Below are positions 1 through 11,130 of a DNA stretch of 64,000 bases, one piece after another; position 1 is the stretch's first letter, and each line of letters opens with the position of its first letter. The notes beneath the pieces are model-generated. The model had not been told where the DNA came from, made no database searches, and worked only from the letters and a program-made list of their open reading frames with translations. This DNA comes from Bemisia tabaci (lineage: Eukaryota; Arthropoda; Insecta; Hemiptera; Aleyrodidae), in the NCBI RefSeq assembly GCF_918797505.1, contig NC_092800.1:7528631-7592630 (forward strand), written 5' to 3'. Both the position numbers and the translations under genes were made by a program.

Positions 1-338
1 CGCACTCAAAAACACAAAAATAGAAGAAAGTCACGATTTATACATTTTGAAACATATAAAAAGGAACCAGTATTTTTCAACATCTTTCATAAATTTCTTA
101 AATTTCCTGAAATATTTCACGAGAAATTTCAAGATTTTATTTTTTCTGAAAAATTGCAACCCTGATTCCACATACAATTTTTATTTTTTTAAAAAAAATT
201 AGCCAAAACTAGGTGAGAGACAGTTGCCGTCCTAAATACTCAGGAAGCCCATTAACCCATTGACAAAATCTTGACAACCATGACGTCTCTGGAAGAACCT
301 GATCTATTATTATTTTAAATTTGATTTCGGCAACAAGG
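1..338. other. AT-rich non-coding sequence
   Basis: No gene, inverted repeat or recognisable element is seen. The stretch is AT-rich with short A and T runs. Confidence 0.4.
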
Positions 339-720
339 GCACGAGACCACGTGAGTCAATTCAATACCGCTACCTGTCTCCAGATTCCAGAACCCGGTGA
401 GTATAAGTGAGTATTGTATGGAGTGTACAGGTTCCCGCTTGCCGGTGCACCATTGTTATCCACTGATTGGCAGTGGTCAGTGTTCACTCCTCGCCGCAAC
501 CGCGAGGCGCTCTCCCAATCCGTCCCGGGAGCAGGGATACTCTTGGATAATACAGGGCATTCCCCTAATTTTCCCGTATTCCGGTGTTGCCGCTTCAACT
601 CCGACTCACAGGAGACAGGACGCAGGTCAGTTCTCCTCAGTGGTAAATCGAGACTCTCTCCTGGGACCTTCGCTCGTGGCTCTCGGTGATCAGTGGAAAC
701 TTCCACTATCGGGTCTCCAC
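339..720. other. GC-rich segment of unknown nature
   Basis: This block is much richer in G and C than its surroundings and contains several donor-like GTGAGT strings. It could be an old promoter or exon, or an element edge. Short open frames run on both strands, but none has a recognisable protein. The hAT-like element that follows is inserted at its right end. Confidence 0.3.
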
Positions 721-1155
721 TAGAGTACCTTTTTAGACACAGTATGGCCATTCCTGTGCCGGTTTTTTATTGGTCGCGTGAAAATAGGCTGACACGATGT
801 TCTTACGGCCGTAAATAAACGAACAAGATGGCTGTTATCAGCAAGCAAGTTTGAGGTCATGCACATTTTACATCCTCCTGTGATTAGGGCGAAAGGCGAT
901 TTAACAGCGTTTTCATGTTTTTCTTCAAGTGTTATTCGTAGACATGCTAGTTTAAATTGTTACTGCCGCATAATTGAAATTTTTGTCAAATTTTAGCTTC
1001 TTCTCGTTGTTACGGTGAGTCGCCATCTTGTTTGTTTATTTACGGCCCTAAGAGCATCATGAAGCCTAAAAACTCGTTGACCAATCAAAAAGCGGCACAG
1101 TTTTTCTGTAGTCAAAAGATACAAATGGCCATACTCTGTCTATAAAGGTACTCTA
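721..1155. mobile_element. hAT-like MITE, 435 bp, with 8-bp target duplication
   Basis: Imperfect inverted repeats start TAGAGTACCTTT on the left and end GGTACTCTA on the right. The arms stay alignable inward past the GTATGGCCAT block and a second block around AACAAGATGGC. The element is flanked by a perfect 8-bp direct repeat GTCTCCAC at 713-720 and 1156-1163. An 8-bp duplication and a TIR of the form YARNG are typical of hAT transposons. No transposase is present, so it is non-autonomous. Confidence 0.8.
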
Positions 1156-1179
1156 GTCTCCACTATACTTATAAGTACT

Positions 1180-1430
1180 GCCGCGCTAAAGAAAAACGTC
1201 GTGTAGACCCTCTGAAGTTGCCATATTTCCTTCAATATAAGTCAAATTTACCGGAAAACTAGTGAACATTTTTTCCAAATTTTTTAGACAATTTTGTACG
1301 CGATTTAATCTAAAATATCTGAAAATTTCGAGGAAAACCATGCAAAAATTCCCTCACAAATACATTGTTTATTCGAGGAGATTTGGTAAATCTCGAATGT
1401 TCATGCGGCGTTCTTCCCTAGTACGTCAGC
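1180..1430. mobile_element. MITE family A, copy 1
   Basis: Foldback element whose ends resemble GCTAAGGAAGAACGCCGTA, with an inner TTGCCAAATTTCC-like block on each arm. At least eight related copies of about 200-260 bp lie in this window. The superfamily is not determined, because the target duplication is unclear. Confidence 0.6.
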
Positions 1431-1436
1431 GTCCTG

Positions 1437-1653
1437 CCATGTGAAGGAAAAACGCCCTACGATGTTATATTTCCTTCAATAAAACACGAATTTACCTTGG
1501 GAATCGTGAATATTTTTCCTCAAATTTGTTGAACAATTTTGTCCCGAATTTAATATAAAATATGCCCAACTTTCTTCCTAAATGAAAATTTTATCAGAGG
1601 ACATTTTGACAACTCTAGAATGTTCTTACGGCATTTTTTCTTAGCACGGTAAC
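1437..1653. mobile_element. MITE family A, copy 2
   Basis: A second, more diverged member directly right of copy 1. It runs from GAAGGAAAAACGCC to a terminal TTCTTAGCACGG. Confidence 0.55.
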
Positions 1654-2674
1654 GTAAGTATTGTCGCCCCTTAAGCTGCTGCTTTTCCTAGGAGGCCCCA
1701 TTTGCTTTACTTTGTGATCGGAGCCTGTTTAAGGACGCCTTATTCAACGCAGCATCATCATAAATAAGTGAATTTTAAGACAACAGTTACGAAATTTCAA
1801 CTTAAGAATTAGATCCTTTCAAGAGATCTCAGTGAAACGTCAATGTAAAAAATACGAAAAAATTCTGAAATTATGACAAACCTTAATTTAGGACTTAATT
1901 TTGCCGAGCAACGCGAGTTCAAAATATGTGAATTCTGTAAGATATTTTTCTCTGTATAATGCATTTTTTGTTGTAGCGAATTATTAGAATTTTTTCTCTT
2001 TTAGGGATCTATTTCCGAGTTTCAACTGTTGAATTTTATTCAAGTTTCGTCAAAATGGGTTTTTTTCCCATGGCACTACGTTAAATGCGCGTCCTTAAAC
2101 CTGCATGAATCATGATGTAAACTTCATGGGGCTTCCCGATGAAATGAGCTGCCCAAGGAACGACTGCAATGTGAAATCTGTCAACACTGCTCTGTGAACT
2201 TCGGACCAAGATCTCCGTTTTAGCTAGTGCATGCGGGAATACCGCAACTACTGTGCATGTGCAAAATACATTAGGGAGGTCTTAGAGACGGAATTCATCT
2301 CACTCGCACATTACCATTGAAATTCACAACGAAATCGCATATTGAAGTTGTAAAAATTTAATTAACTCCTTTCTTCACTTTTGGACCGGAATTGTATGAT
2401 TTTTAAGTGGCGCTGTCAGTAGAAAGAAGTATATTTACAATATCATTCACCTCCGATAAAGAAAAAGAAGAGGAAATTAATGCGCGTATGATTTCGTTGC
2501 ACTATAGCACTGTTTTGAAGTTAACGTTTTTATTGAATTGACCATAAAACTTGAAGGGTTTCAAGGAATGAGGGATTTCAGTGGCGATTTCAGTTTTTTC
2601 AAAAAGTCGCGTTGAAAATCGAAAAATTACATGAGGGCAATTAAAATTCAAACTTGAACATGAGGGCTCACATG
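1654..2674. other. Non-coding sequence, nothing recognised
   Basis: No gene or structured repeat is seen here. It is ordinary AT-rich intergenic DNA. Confidence 0.4.
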
Positions 2675-2838
2675 CAGTGGCGTGGCGTGAATGATCGATT
2701 ATCGATATCTCGCCATTTGAAGCTATGGTAAAGAGTCGATTACCAGGGTGTTCGCAGCGAACGCCCTGGTAATCGACTCTTTACCATAGGTTTAAATGGC
2801 ATAACAATCGATAGATGGCAAAGCACGCCACGCCACTG
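2675..2838. mobile_element. Palindromic hAT-type MITE family B, copy 1
   Basis: A 164-bp near-perfect hairpin beginning CAGTGGCGTGGCGTG and ending in its complement. Its centre is GTGTTCGCAGCGAACGCC. The flanks CTCACATG and GACACATG agree at 6 of 8 positions, consistent with a decayed 8-bp duplication. It matches the copies at 30,544 and 36,060. Confidence 0.8.
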
Positions 2839-3044
2839 GACACATGTTAGCCCTGATGCTCGATTCTTTTTCTGTGTAAATGTACTCTCTGAGAGGATTT
2901 TCAAGCAATATGATCAATATTCACATTGGGTCCAAGTTCTCACTAGCTCACTTCATTTGTAGTACTATTTAGAAATCGTTACCTCTGCCTCAGAGATGCA
3001 TGATAAAAACGAGTCGAAAAAATATTAAAAATCATAGAAATAGG
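2839..3044. other. Non-coding sequence 3' of the peptide gene
   Basis: No feature is seen between MITE B and the poly(A) hexamer of the - strand gene. Confidence 0.3.
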
Positions 3045-3050
3045 TTTATT
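3045..3050 (-). promoter_or_regulatory. Poly(A) signal AATAAA of the 5.1 kb peptide gene
   Basis: TTTATT on the + strand reads AATAAA on the - strand. It lies 71 bp beyond the stop codon of the second coding exon at 3,121, which supports that gene model. Confidence 0.6.
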
Positions 3051-3120
3051 TACAAGAAAATGAATGTACAGATAGGAAGTAGGAAGTAAAACATATTGAA
3101 AATTGAAGCTTAGGTAATTT

Positions 3121-5123
3121 TCAACCCCAGAACGCTGCCCATCCTAATCCAGGGAGAGCTGTGAACATAAACAAATTAAACAAAAAATCAAAACCTTGTG
3201 TAATGGACGACTAATATTTAATACATGAAAGGAAGACCCCACTGGAGGTCATGAATGTTGATTGATAAAAATAAAACTCTCATCACTACATTCATCATAT
3301 TTGTCGCAAAATTTTATCAAAAAGCTACCCTTGTAATGAACGGAGAGCTTTATCATCGGAGCTGAGAAGCTGAAACGCGTAAACCAACGACTTATGGAAG
3401 ATTTTTCAGAGCCTGTTCATAAAAAATGGGCATATTTTGGTAACATAATTGAAGTAAAGTGTGAGCTTTGTAGTATCATAAAAGTAGACATTGGGTTTTT
3501 CTACTACAAGCGTCAATTAGAGTGTCACTCTACCAACGTTTCAATCGCAGCCACATTCGCGCATGCGAATTCTCCTCTTCAGCATGCTAGCAAGCGAGCA
3601 GCAGGCTTGGAAGTGAGCACTTTGGAGCGCCTGCAATTTTCAGAGGATACGACTTCTTCATCTTCCAAGTGATTTTGCCTACTGACATTCATTGAAGGCG
3701 CAGCGTGGTCTCCTAGTATTCAGCTCAATAGTAGTTCATCATTGAAGAGGCCCATCACTTCATCTCATTAAGTAACTTTCAAAAGTGCTTTGGACGAGAT
3801 TCAAGAAAAGAACACTCATAACTTCTAAATGTATTTTTAGCCATCAAGCATATGATAAATATTGAGTATCAAGGAAAACACTTCATATAATCCCAATGGA
3901 TTTTACACCCAAAGAAGACGCAAGAAACGTTTTTACCATTGAGCATATAGGTCGAAACTCTTGAAAGTTAAATGCATACTTAAGAAACCGTAAACACCTA
4001 AAAGCCAATTGAATATTGAAATGTGTGGGCAACTCATGCCAAAATAAATACCGATAGAAAACTTGCGACTCGCCTAGTCTTTAAATTCTTCGTAAAAATG
4101 TACCCCGATTCAATCAGACCGTATTTTCCAATTAGGAGCCAAAATATTTGGTTTATTTTAGGAACAACCAATGTATCATTGGTTTCTTTTTGTGGTTAGG
4201 TGCTCCTTATGATATAGAAATAGTGGTTCCTTTCGGTAAAATGTACCAAATTTACCAGAACTGCACTGCTGTGCTTTAAGGAAGAACGCAGTATGAACAT
4301 TCAAGAGTTGCTGAATTTGCTTTGATAAAATGTTTATTTTTGAGGAAAGTTATGAATATTTTTCCTTGAAATTTTCAGGAGCTTTGGAACAAAATACGAA
4401 CAAAATTCTCCGAAAAATTGGAAGAAAAATATTCATAAATTTCCAGGGAATTCTTGTTTTATCAAAGAAAATTTGGCAACGCCTGGAGGTTCACACAGTG
4501 TCTTTCCTTAGCATGGCAGTGTACTAAGTCGTATTTCCAAAACATATGAGTCGGAAGTAGTTCGGATTTAACTAGTCGCGATTTTTTTACTATTAAAGAG
4601 TCAGAGTCCAGAAGAAATTTTTCGAACGAAAAATTGTCGTTAAACGTTGTCTTTAAAATTAAGTCTTATACAGTAATAAAATTATGGTTCAATTTTGATA
4701 GGATATTATGAGTTTCTGTTGCTGGGTCAAAATTAGTTCGATTACAACCACGATTTGTAAATGTTACAAAACCGAGAAGTTGTCACCATTTTTTGCAGTA
4801 CAGATTCAAAATGTGTCTCACAATTTAAGTTGAACATGGCTTTGTGACTTCCATTTGCAGGAGAGCTATCTCTATAATGTATTTGAAAGGTCTTCTATGA
4901 GGCTTCATTTGTATTTGCAAAGCTGAAAGTAAAGGCAAAGATCTGTTGGCTCACCTGCGTAGGCCCAAGCTCCGTAAGGGATGAAAGGGGCGTAGTAATG
5001 TGTCTCGGCTGGCATCTGGTCTTGAGCGGCGGCGGCTGTGGGGGTTGCAGCAATCGGGCTGGAGGTAGGAGCTGCTCCAACCAAAATTGCGCAACAGCAC
5101 AGAAAAACGAACCACCTCAACAT
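3121..5123 (-). CDS. Small secreted Ala/Tyr/Trp-rich peptide, two coding exons
   Basis: Coding exon 1 is 5123-4955 and exon 2 is 3158-3121, together 68 codons plus stop. The start ATG directly follows an acceptor (CATTTTTAG), so a 5'UTR intron is likely. Residues 1-18 are a clear signal peptide (MLRWFVFLCCCAILVGAA). A Ser/Pro/Thr/Ala stretch follows, then HYYAPFIPYGAWAYA. The donor is phase 1 (GCA G|GTGAGC). The only well-placed partner I found reads G|CT into ALPGLGWAAFWG and stops, followed by AATAAA. The intron carries a family A MITE and a partial family E MITE. The protein belongs to no family I know. It shares strand and gene architecture with the other secreted peptides here. Exon 1 is solid and exon 2 is inferred from splice phase, composition and the poly(A) signal. 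Confidence 0.6.
3159..4261. other. Intron of the 5.1 kb peptide gene, with MITE E remnant
   Basis: Intronic sequence on the - strand. At about 4,130-4,240 it holds a degraded MITE family E piece, with a GGAGCC block and an AATAGTGGTTCCTT arm. An open + strand frame at 3,394-3,672 shows no family resemblance and is not called. Confidence 0.35.
4262..4523. mobile_element. MITE family A, copy 3 (intronic)
   Basis: Foldback with ends CACTGCTGTGCTTTAAGG and CCTTAGCATGGCAGTG. The interior contains the family's TATGAACATT and TTTGGCAACG blocks. It sits in the intron of the peptide gene. Confidence 0.65.
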
Positions 5124-5238
5124 CTAAAAATGTAATCAATATTTGTTTTCAAACAAGGAATTATGCCTCTTTCTTGGTTTTGACTGAAAAGAAACAATTT
5201 CAATGAAAAATAAATGTTGTGCATGTGTTGCAGGCAAA

Positions 5239-5493
5239 TCGACGGTGTAAGTCGGCAATCACATAAGTCGGTTTGCGACGTTGCAGACTTCCTGTCATAC
5301 TTTATTTTTTAAACGGAAAACTACTCGATGGCATATCTTTACAACTGCCGTGATGTTTCTTCTCTGAGCGAAAAAAATTCTGCAGAAACCTCAAGGAATG
5401 ATGTCAATTTTTTCTGCTTTAAAAAAATAACATAGAGGCGGAGAATTTCAGACACCGCAAACGAGATATGTGATTGCGGTCTTACGCCGTCGA
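5239..5493. mobile_element. MITE family C (TCGACGGTG ends), copy 1
   Basis: A 255-bp element beginning TCGACGGTGTAAGTC and ending CTTACGCCGTCGA. It has the same length as the copy at 37,883. Family members at 37,883 and 57,257 are flanked by TA, as mariner/Tc1-type elements are; this copy has AA on each side. It contains AATAAA on the - strand. Confidence 0.75.
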
Positions 5494-6859
5494 AATAGTA
5501 AACTTAGGCATTTTGTTAAATGCCTGGGCAAATAGTTGAATGTTCTTACTTAAATTGAAATTCTGCATATTTTCCTTCTTTTAGACAATATAATTTATTT
5601 CTACAGTAAGAAAGAATTCTCTGTAAGAAACTGCATCACACAAAAGTATTTAAAATGATTTTTAGCTCTTGAACGAACATTTTTCTTAAACATTTTCAGC
5701 ATGTCATGAAATACAAATTTTCAAAATCGTATTACTTGAAAGTATATGAAAAGTATTTGAAGGGTTAGGGACGAGGGGAGCTCGTAGATTTGATGATTTA
5801 TATTTCCAAAAATATTAAAAACTTGTGAGCTTTTTCTCATATCTTGAAAAATTTTCGTATAGACTGTCAAAATTTGACTATTTGCATAGGGATTTGATAA
5901 AATGTCTAGTTTGACTATTTGCTTGCGACACATGCACCTCGCTCAAAACAAATATGATTCAAAGTATTCGGCAAGTGTGATCCTAGAGGTTCCATAATCG
6001 TGTACTTGTATGATGAATATGGTGGAAAACGATTGAGCTTAAAATTTTGTCTTAAGGGCGAGACATAATTTTGAAATAAGTTCTACTAATAATTAGATAT
6101 AGCAATAAGCCGAATTTGCTACCTTCGAATCGAGGGTCTTACATTTAATTACGCATCCTAGTAGAAATTTGGCCAAATCTTGCTGTCGTGATCAAAGGCT
6201 GGTTATCACGACCAGTAATTTATTCTAAATGACATAAAGCTGTTCAGTGCCAAACCTTTTGATGCTTCATCAGTAAAACTACAAAAACACATGTGCTAAT
6301 TTTAGTGTTTGTAAGTGTCCGTCCTCATTTCCTTTCTTATTTAATGGTGTTTCTAGGCATTTTGTATACCTACGGTTCTCTCAGACCAAGTTCAAAGGGC
6401 AAAAAAACAGTAATGATGATCGATCATCCTCCAGGATAGTAAAATGCGACAGAAAATTTAAAACATCCTAAACCGAAATGAGTGGATTCGTAGTACTTAT
6501 TTAAATATTAATAAATGGGGAGAGAAAAATATTAATGTAATTTTGAGTGATAAATGAATAAGAGTAAATTTTGGAACTTACTTTTAAAAAAAAAATTCAA
6601 ATAAGCAGTAATCCATCTTTTTTCAAATTAGTTTTATACCCTCTAGCATGCAATAGGATAAACAAAATGGATAAATGAGCTTTTAACCTTACATTATATT
6701 GTGAACAAATAAATCAAGGAAATTTTTACACTAACTGTACTTGGCCAGTTTTTCCTTATTATCATAAAATAAACACCAACTGGCGGGTCACTCGGTTCAT
6801 CCAGCAAAATTTAAAAATTTTATTAAATTTTGAAATATAGTATTGATGATTTTTCTTAC
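5494..6859. other. Non-coding sequence, nothing recognised
   Basis: No gene or repeat that I can support is seen. Short open frames here are AT-rich and have no splice context. Confidence 0.4.
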
Positions 6860-7054
6860 CTTATCGTATGGAAGTATCCTCACGTAATGCAACACTATCA
6901 ATTCGCACAGAAGCACATCAATAAATGAAGTCCAGAGAGACGTGATTGATTTATAAATTGACCGAATTACGATCGGTTTGGGAAAAACTTGCTCGGAGAA
7001 AAACCAAATGCCCGCCTCAGCCATAATACAAGGGGTCAGTTTGACTATTAACAA
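6860..7054 (-). CDS. Candidate internal exon of an unidentified, possibly membrane, protein
   Basis: On the - strand, 195 bp (65 codons, phase 0) lie between an AG at 7055-7056 and a strong donor AAG|GTAAGA at 6859. The translation has normal codon texture and a hydrophobic segment (SFIDVLLCELIVLHYVRIL) followed by PYDK. This shape recalls a transmembrane helix of insect chemoreceptor-like proteins, but I cannot assign a family. No partner exons were found. The acceptor pyrimidine tract is weak. Confidence 0.25.
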
Positions 7055-7260
7055 CTTGCATACAAATTAGCGATGCAGCGTTGTCACTGTGCGTTTTTAA
7101 AGCGTGAGAGCAAGCATGTTCTAAGTTATCTGAAATATCTGCTCTAAGAAATAAAAATTTTATGCGCTAGAATGAAGCTCTTTTTTTGATGAAAAAAAAA
7201 AAAATAAACTTTGAAAAATTAAAAAAAAAATGTTAAAAATACGGTGACCGTCAGCACCTC

Positions 7261-7505
7261 CGCACTGAAAAAAAAATTCTCGGCGTTTTTACCAAGGTCC
7301 GTCGGTACTTTTACCATCTCACTTTTTTTACCAATTATTGGTAATTTTACCAAGACAGACTGGTAAGCTTACCTTTTCTCGGTAAAATTACCAATTCCAT
7401 AAATGTTAATTTTACCAAGAAAAAACTGGGATCAAATAGAACCCTGAATTCTTGGTAATTTTACCCTATTCTTAGTAAATACACCGAGATTTTTTTTTCA
7501 GTGCG
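7261..7505. mobile_element. MITE with CGCACTGAAAAAAAA ends
   Basis: Inverted repeats of about 30 bp start CGCACTGAAAAAAAA and continue into a CTCGG(C/T)GT block at both ends. The interior is filled with short TTTTACCAAG and GGTAATTTTACC dyads. About 245 bp, with no coding capacity. Confidence 0.7.
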
Positions 7506-7781
7506 TATGGTAGTGTATGCAATAATTTCAACCACCGTGAATTTTAATGCACGCATTCACACATTTAGCTGTGAATGCATTATTGACAAAAGTAATGAGG
7601 TGAAGTAGACCACGCTATGCAATACCGCGATGGCTGATTTTCTTCTCTCCACCTTAGATTAAGGTAGCTTTCTACCGGGAAATTTGTGTTAAAATTGATC
7701 GATTCCAGGGTATTTTTCGAAAAATCATGCCTTTTCCATGGAAATGTTGCCCTCACTTTATATTGTTTGCTCCTCCGAAAA

Positions 7782-8003
7782 GCGGATCCAGGGGGAGGGC
7801 GCCCCCGTTCGCAAAGTCAAAGAGAAGGAAGGAAGAGGTAGGAAGGATGGTAGGTAAGCACAGGGAAAGACACTGATATTTCGTAATTATTCAGGACAAA
7901 ATTGACTCAAACTGCATATTAGATGCTAAGAAATTCCAAAATATTCTGGGGAAGGCCCTCGGACCCCCCTTAGCCCCCACCCGTTCGAAGGGTCTGGATC
8001 CGC
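7782..8003. mobile_element. MITE with GCGGATCCAG ends
   Basis: Ends GCGGATCCAGGGGGAGGG and CTGGATCCGC, with CCCGTTCG repeated near each end, form an imperfect inverted repeat of about 220 bp. The target duplication was not resolved. Confidence 0.5.
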
Positions 8004-8253
8004 CGATGCCCCCTCCCGTCAGATTTGCCTGAAACAACGCCTCTGTCAACCATCGTGTTAATCGAGAGGCGACACATTCCCTTCTGCAAGTTTTGAATTT
8101 TGTTCTTTCTCTTGTCTAAATGTTTTGCTCGATTAATACGTTTTAAAAATCAGAGCTTGATTCTCAAATCATTACCGAGTTGTAAGTTATATTTAATCAT
8201 ATTTAAGAGCTGTTTTATTATAGTACAGCACTTAAATATTATATTTATCGCAG

Positions 8254-8288
8254 ACCCATCTGGCAGCGTAACGTGCTACAGATGTGAG
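8254..8288 (+). CDS. Possible 35-nt microexon of a Ly6/uPAR-like protein
   Basis: Between acceptor ATTTATCGCAG and donor GAG|GTAAGC, a phase-1 reading gives DPSGSVTCYRCE. The CYRCE string resembles the first cysteines of Ly6-domain proteins. No partner exon was found, so this may be chance. Confidence 0.15.
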
Positions 8289-8556
8289 GTAAGCTGCATT
8301 TTGGGTTTTCCAAGGCGCGGTTTTCCGGTTACTTCGTCACCTTGCAAAATAACGACACTCGACTCGTGTTTCTATCTCCAGACGTCTGTGCAATTTTTCT
8401 CAGCGCGCGTGGTTCGTAATTTGTATTGACTGCTTTCGTGAATTATTAATTTGAGTCGAGTACTACAAATTACCTACATCTTTGACCTAGTTATCAAACT
8501 GTGTAAAATAAGTACGCTACTTCCGGTGAATGCAATACTGCAATGTCAAGGACTAT

Positions 8557-8757
8557 AACGCCGTATAAATTTTGATATGTTGCCAAACCTTCCTTGATAA
8601 AAAAGTTACTTTTGAAGGAAGTAATGCACATTTTTCCCTAGAATTTTTCAATGTCCAAGAAAAATAATTACAGTTTTTTCGCTGTTTTCGGTCTTTATTG
8701 AAGAAAATTTGGCAACATATAAATACTCGTATGGTGTTTATCCTTAGCATGATAGAA
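8557..8757. mobile_element. MITE family A, copy 4
   Basis: Foldback element with family A landmarks: CGCCGTATAAATTTT on the left, TTTGGCAACATATAAA and CCTTAGCATGATAG on the right. Confidence 0.55.
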
Positions 8758-8984
8758 TAGTCGTGCGGCTCTGAGGATGCATTGATCAAAAGCGTTCTTT
8801 TCCTTTTTTCTTTTTTTATTGTTTTTGTTTTCTTCTTTCTTTCTGGTGTGTGTGTCGCCTTTCTTAAATATATTTCTTCCTTATCAAATTGACTATTACT
8901 TTGGACATAACATAGCATATCTCGGGCAAACTTAACCTTAATTTGTCTCGGAATGCAAAAATAAGAGACATCTAAAGTGTAAAC

Positions 8985-9640
8985 GCGATTCAACTATTCG
9001 TGCTTGATGGATGTCTGCGTTGCATCTGCAAAATTGAAGGCGCGATGGCGTGAGCTGTGAATTTACGATGTTCCGCAGCTCCGTTTTATGCTGCCCATTA
9101 AATAACGCCTCATTAGAAAAGAAACGCCTCATTAGTCGTGAGAAAAGTTAAGAAACGAGGCTCGATTATTACGGCTCTCCTACTTACAGCTGTGTTGCTC
9201 GTGCAGCCTTTAAAGCACCGCAGCTAATACAAATAAGACAATTTGAATCAAACAAAATATGGAAATAAAGCTGGGGAAAGGATGAGCGTTAACGACGGCG
9301 CAGAGATACAACTATTCGTACTTGATGGACGTCCGCGCTGCATCTGAAAAATTGAAGGCGCGATGACGCGAAACATGAGCTCTCAATGCTTTGCTGTATG
9401 TTGTCAATGAGGTTTCGTTCAGATTCGGTAGAAAAGTTAAAAAAGAGGCCCGAACACATCTCTCCTACCTTCGGCTGTGTTACTCAAGTAGTGCTTGAAG
9501 CACAATTACGAATAGGACAAACGGAGACAAACACGATATGGAAATAGAGGGAGAGAGAGGATGCGCGTTTACGACGGCGCAGAGATACAACTATTCGTAC
9601 TCAATGGACGTCCGTGCTGCATCCGAAAAATTGAAGGCGA
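8985..9640 (+). repeat. Three tandem repeats starting with the ~66-bp module
   Basis: Units begin near 8,985, 9,297 and 9,576 (spacing about 312 and 279 bp). Each starts with the dispersed module, from a GCG-type start through CAACTATTCGT to AATTGAAGGCG. Each unit then contains an AGAAAAGTTAAGAAA-type block and a CGGCTGTGTT block. The last two module copies are 65 bp long. Confidence 0.75.
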
Positions 9641-10240
9641 AATGACGCGAAGCGTGAGCTCTCAATGCTCTGCTTTCCACTGTCAAGGAGTTGTCGCTCG
9701 GATTCGGCAGAAAAGTTAAGAAAGAGGCCCGAATACGTCAATCCTGTCTTCGGCTGTGTTGATACTCGATCTTTCTTCTTGTTTCAGGTTCTTGTCTGAT
9801 TCTTTTTTAGGGTGGATTTTCAGACCCACGTATTAAGCTCGTGTAAACCGCAGCACTGGCTCGGTTCTTTTGGAAATAATGGTGCTTGGATTCGTCTAGT
9901 AGCTAAAATTGTATATGTTTTCTTTTATTTCAGAAGTCTGACGGTTACTTCACTACGTTCAATTTTGCAATTCTTACTCAGTACGATTAATAAACTTGGT
10001 ACCTGAAGATAGCGTAAACTTGTGCTGCTTTGCCACGATTTTCTGAGCCCCTCTCCACGTAAGGGATGCCCTACCAGGAAATATCCCATTACGCCCCTTT
10101 GACCAGCCAAAGGTCTACGCCCCCAGATGCGAGGCTGTCCGACCCTGTGCTCATGTAGTAAGCTGTAACCGCCTTTGCTTGTGTATGAGGATGATTTTAT
10201 GAGCTAAAATTCTCTCAAAATAAAGTGTTTCAAAGAAATT
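9641..10240. other. Non-coding sequence with isolated splice-like signals
   Basis: Three good + strand acceptor-like strings occur (near 9,786, 9,810 and 9,934). The last precedes a short open stretch KSDGYFTTFNFAILTQYD that runs into TAATAAA. No donor-linked upstream exon was identified, so no gene is called. Confidence 0.25.
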
Positions 10241-10246
10241 TTTATT
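10241..10246 (-). promoter_or_regulatory. Poly(A) signal AATAAA of the 10.6 kb gene
   Basis: - strand AATAAA, 52 bp downstream of the stop codon at 10,298. Confidence 0.55.
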
Positions 10247-10297
10247 AATATAACACAACTTTTAAATATAATTGTCATGTACTGTGACTGTGAAAAA

Positions 10298-10573
10298 TTA
10301 AAAGTTCTGATACAGTCGTTCACCTGATGGCGATAGTCCGCCTATTGTGTTACCGAGACTGCCAATCACACCGCTCAATCCGTTGATTAAGAGGGCTCCT
10401 CCGCCAAGTAGTATACCACCCAATCCACTACTGCCGAGTAATGCGCCTACCTCAACGAGTCCAATGCCTAATAAAAAGGGAAGGAACGGAGCCCGATCGG
10501 CACGTGTGTAGACACCCACGACTGCAACAAATATAATGATGATGATTTGAAGGGTTTCAAGGACAAGGCGCAT
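10298..10573 (-). CDS. Small secreted Gly/Leu-rich hydrophobic peptide, 91 aa
   Basis: The ATG at 10,573 is preferred over an upstream in-frame ATG at 10,672 because it gives a signal peptide (MRLVLETLQIIIIIFVAVVG) at the N-terminus. It also lies inside the exon that follows an acceptor-like TTTTTCACAG at about 10,641. The mature part is Gly/Leu-rich (LLGSSGLGGILLGGGALL) and ends in GERLYQNF. The gene appears complete in one coding exon, with AATAAA 52 bp after the stop. Its 5' part is duplicated twice upstream (10,771-11,130). I know no family for it. Gly/Leu-rich hydrophobic secreted peptides include cuticle-like and antimicrobial types, but neither is shown. Confidence 0.55.
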   Translation of the reverse strand: MRLVLETLQIIIIIFVAVVGVYTRADRAPFLPFLLGIGLVEVGALLGSSGLGGILLGGGALLINGLSGVIGSLGNTIGGLSPSGERLYQNF

Positions 10574-11130
10574 TTGTGTGGTTTTTGAAAAAATTGAGAT
10601 GTTAATGATTTCAGGTAAAACTAGTCTTGATGCATACTCTGTGAAAAATTTGCTCCTAAATCCAATTTTCAAGCATCAAAATTATACATGAAATATAATT
10701 ATATACATGGAAGTTATGTTAATTGGAACAGCAACTCCTATAGAACAGTATTTGATTATCACAGACCTCCTTTGAGGGACTTGGAGGACAAGGAGCATGA
10801 GTGTGGTTTTTGAAAAAATTGAGACATTAATGGTTTGAAGTAAAACTAGTCATGATTCTGTGAAAAATTCGCACCCAAATTCCAATTTTTAGACATCAAA
10901 ATTATTCACGGAATGTAATCATATACATAAAAATTATGTTACTTGGAACAGCAACTCCTGAAACAGTATTTGATTATCACAGACCTCCTTTGAGGGACTT
11001 GGAGGACAAGGAGCGTGAGTGCAGTTTTAAAAGAATTGAGATGTTAATGATTTCAAGTAAAAAAACTAGTCTTAACGCATATTCTGTAAAAAATTCGCCT
11101 TTAAATTCCAATTTATAGGTATCAAAAAGT
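10546..11130 (-). repeat. Partial tandem triplication of the 10.6 kb gene 5' end
   Basis: Units start at about 10,546, 10,771 and 10,988 (spacing 225 and 217 bp). Each contains GGACAAGG, TTGAGA, AAAACTAGTC and TCTGTGAAAAATT-type blocks. Unit 1 carries the gene's start region. Unit 2 keeps an ATG at the corresponding place but runs into a short unrelated frame. In unit 3 that ATG is ACG. Confidence 0.7.

Noticed and set aside
356..751. 131-residue minus-strand frame over the GC-rich start region
   Set aside because: It crosses the target duplication and the end of the hAT-like element, has no recognisable protein, and competing frames are open on the other strand because of the GC content.
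3394..3672. 92-residue + strand frame in the intron of the 5.1 kb gene
   Set aside because: No family features, no splice or poly(A) support, and it lies antisense within an intron.
10080..10160. Possible second exon for the 12.0 kb peptide gene, reading AYYMSTGSDSLASGG
   Set aside because: The acceptor has a poor pyrimidine tract and lies beyond the complete 10.6 kb gene and its poly(A) signal on the same strand.
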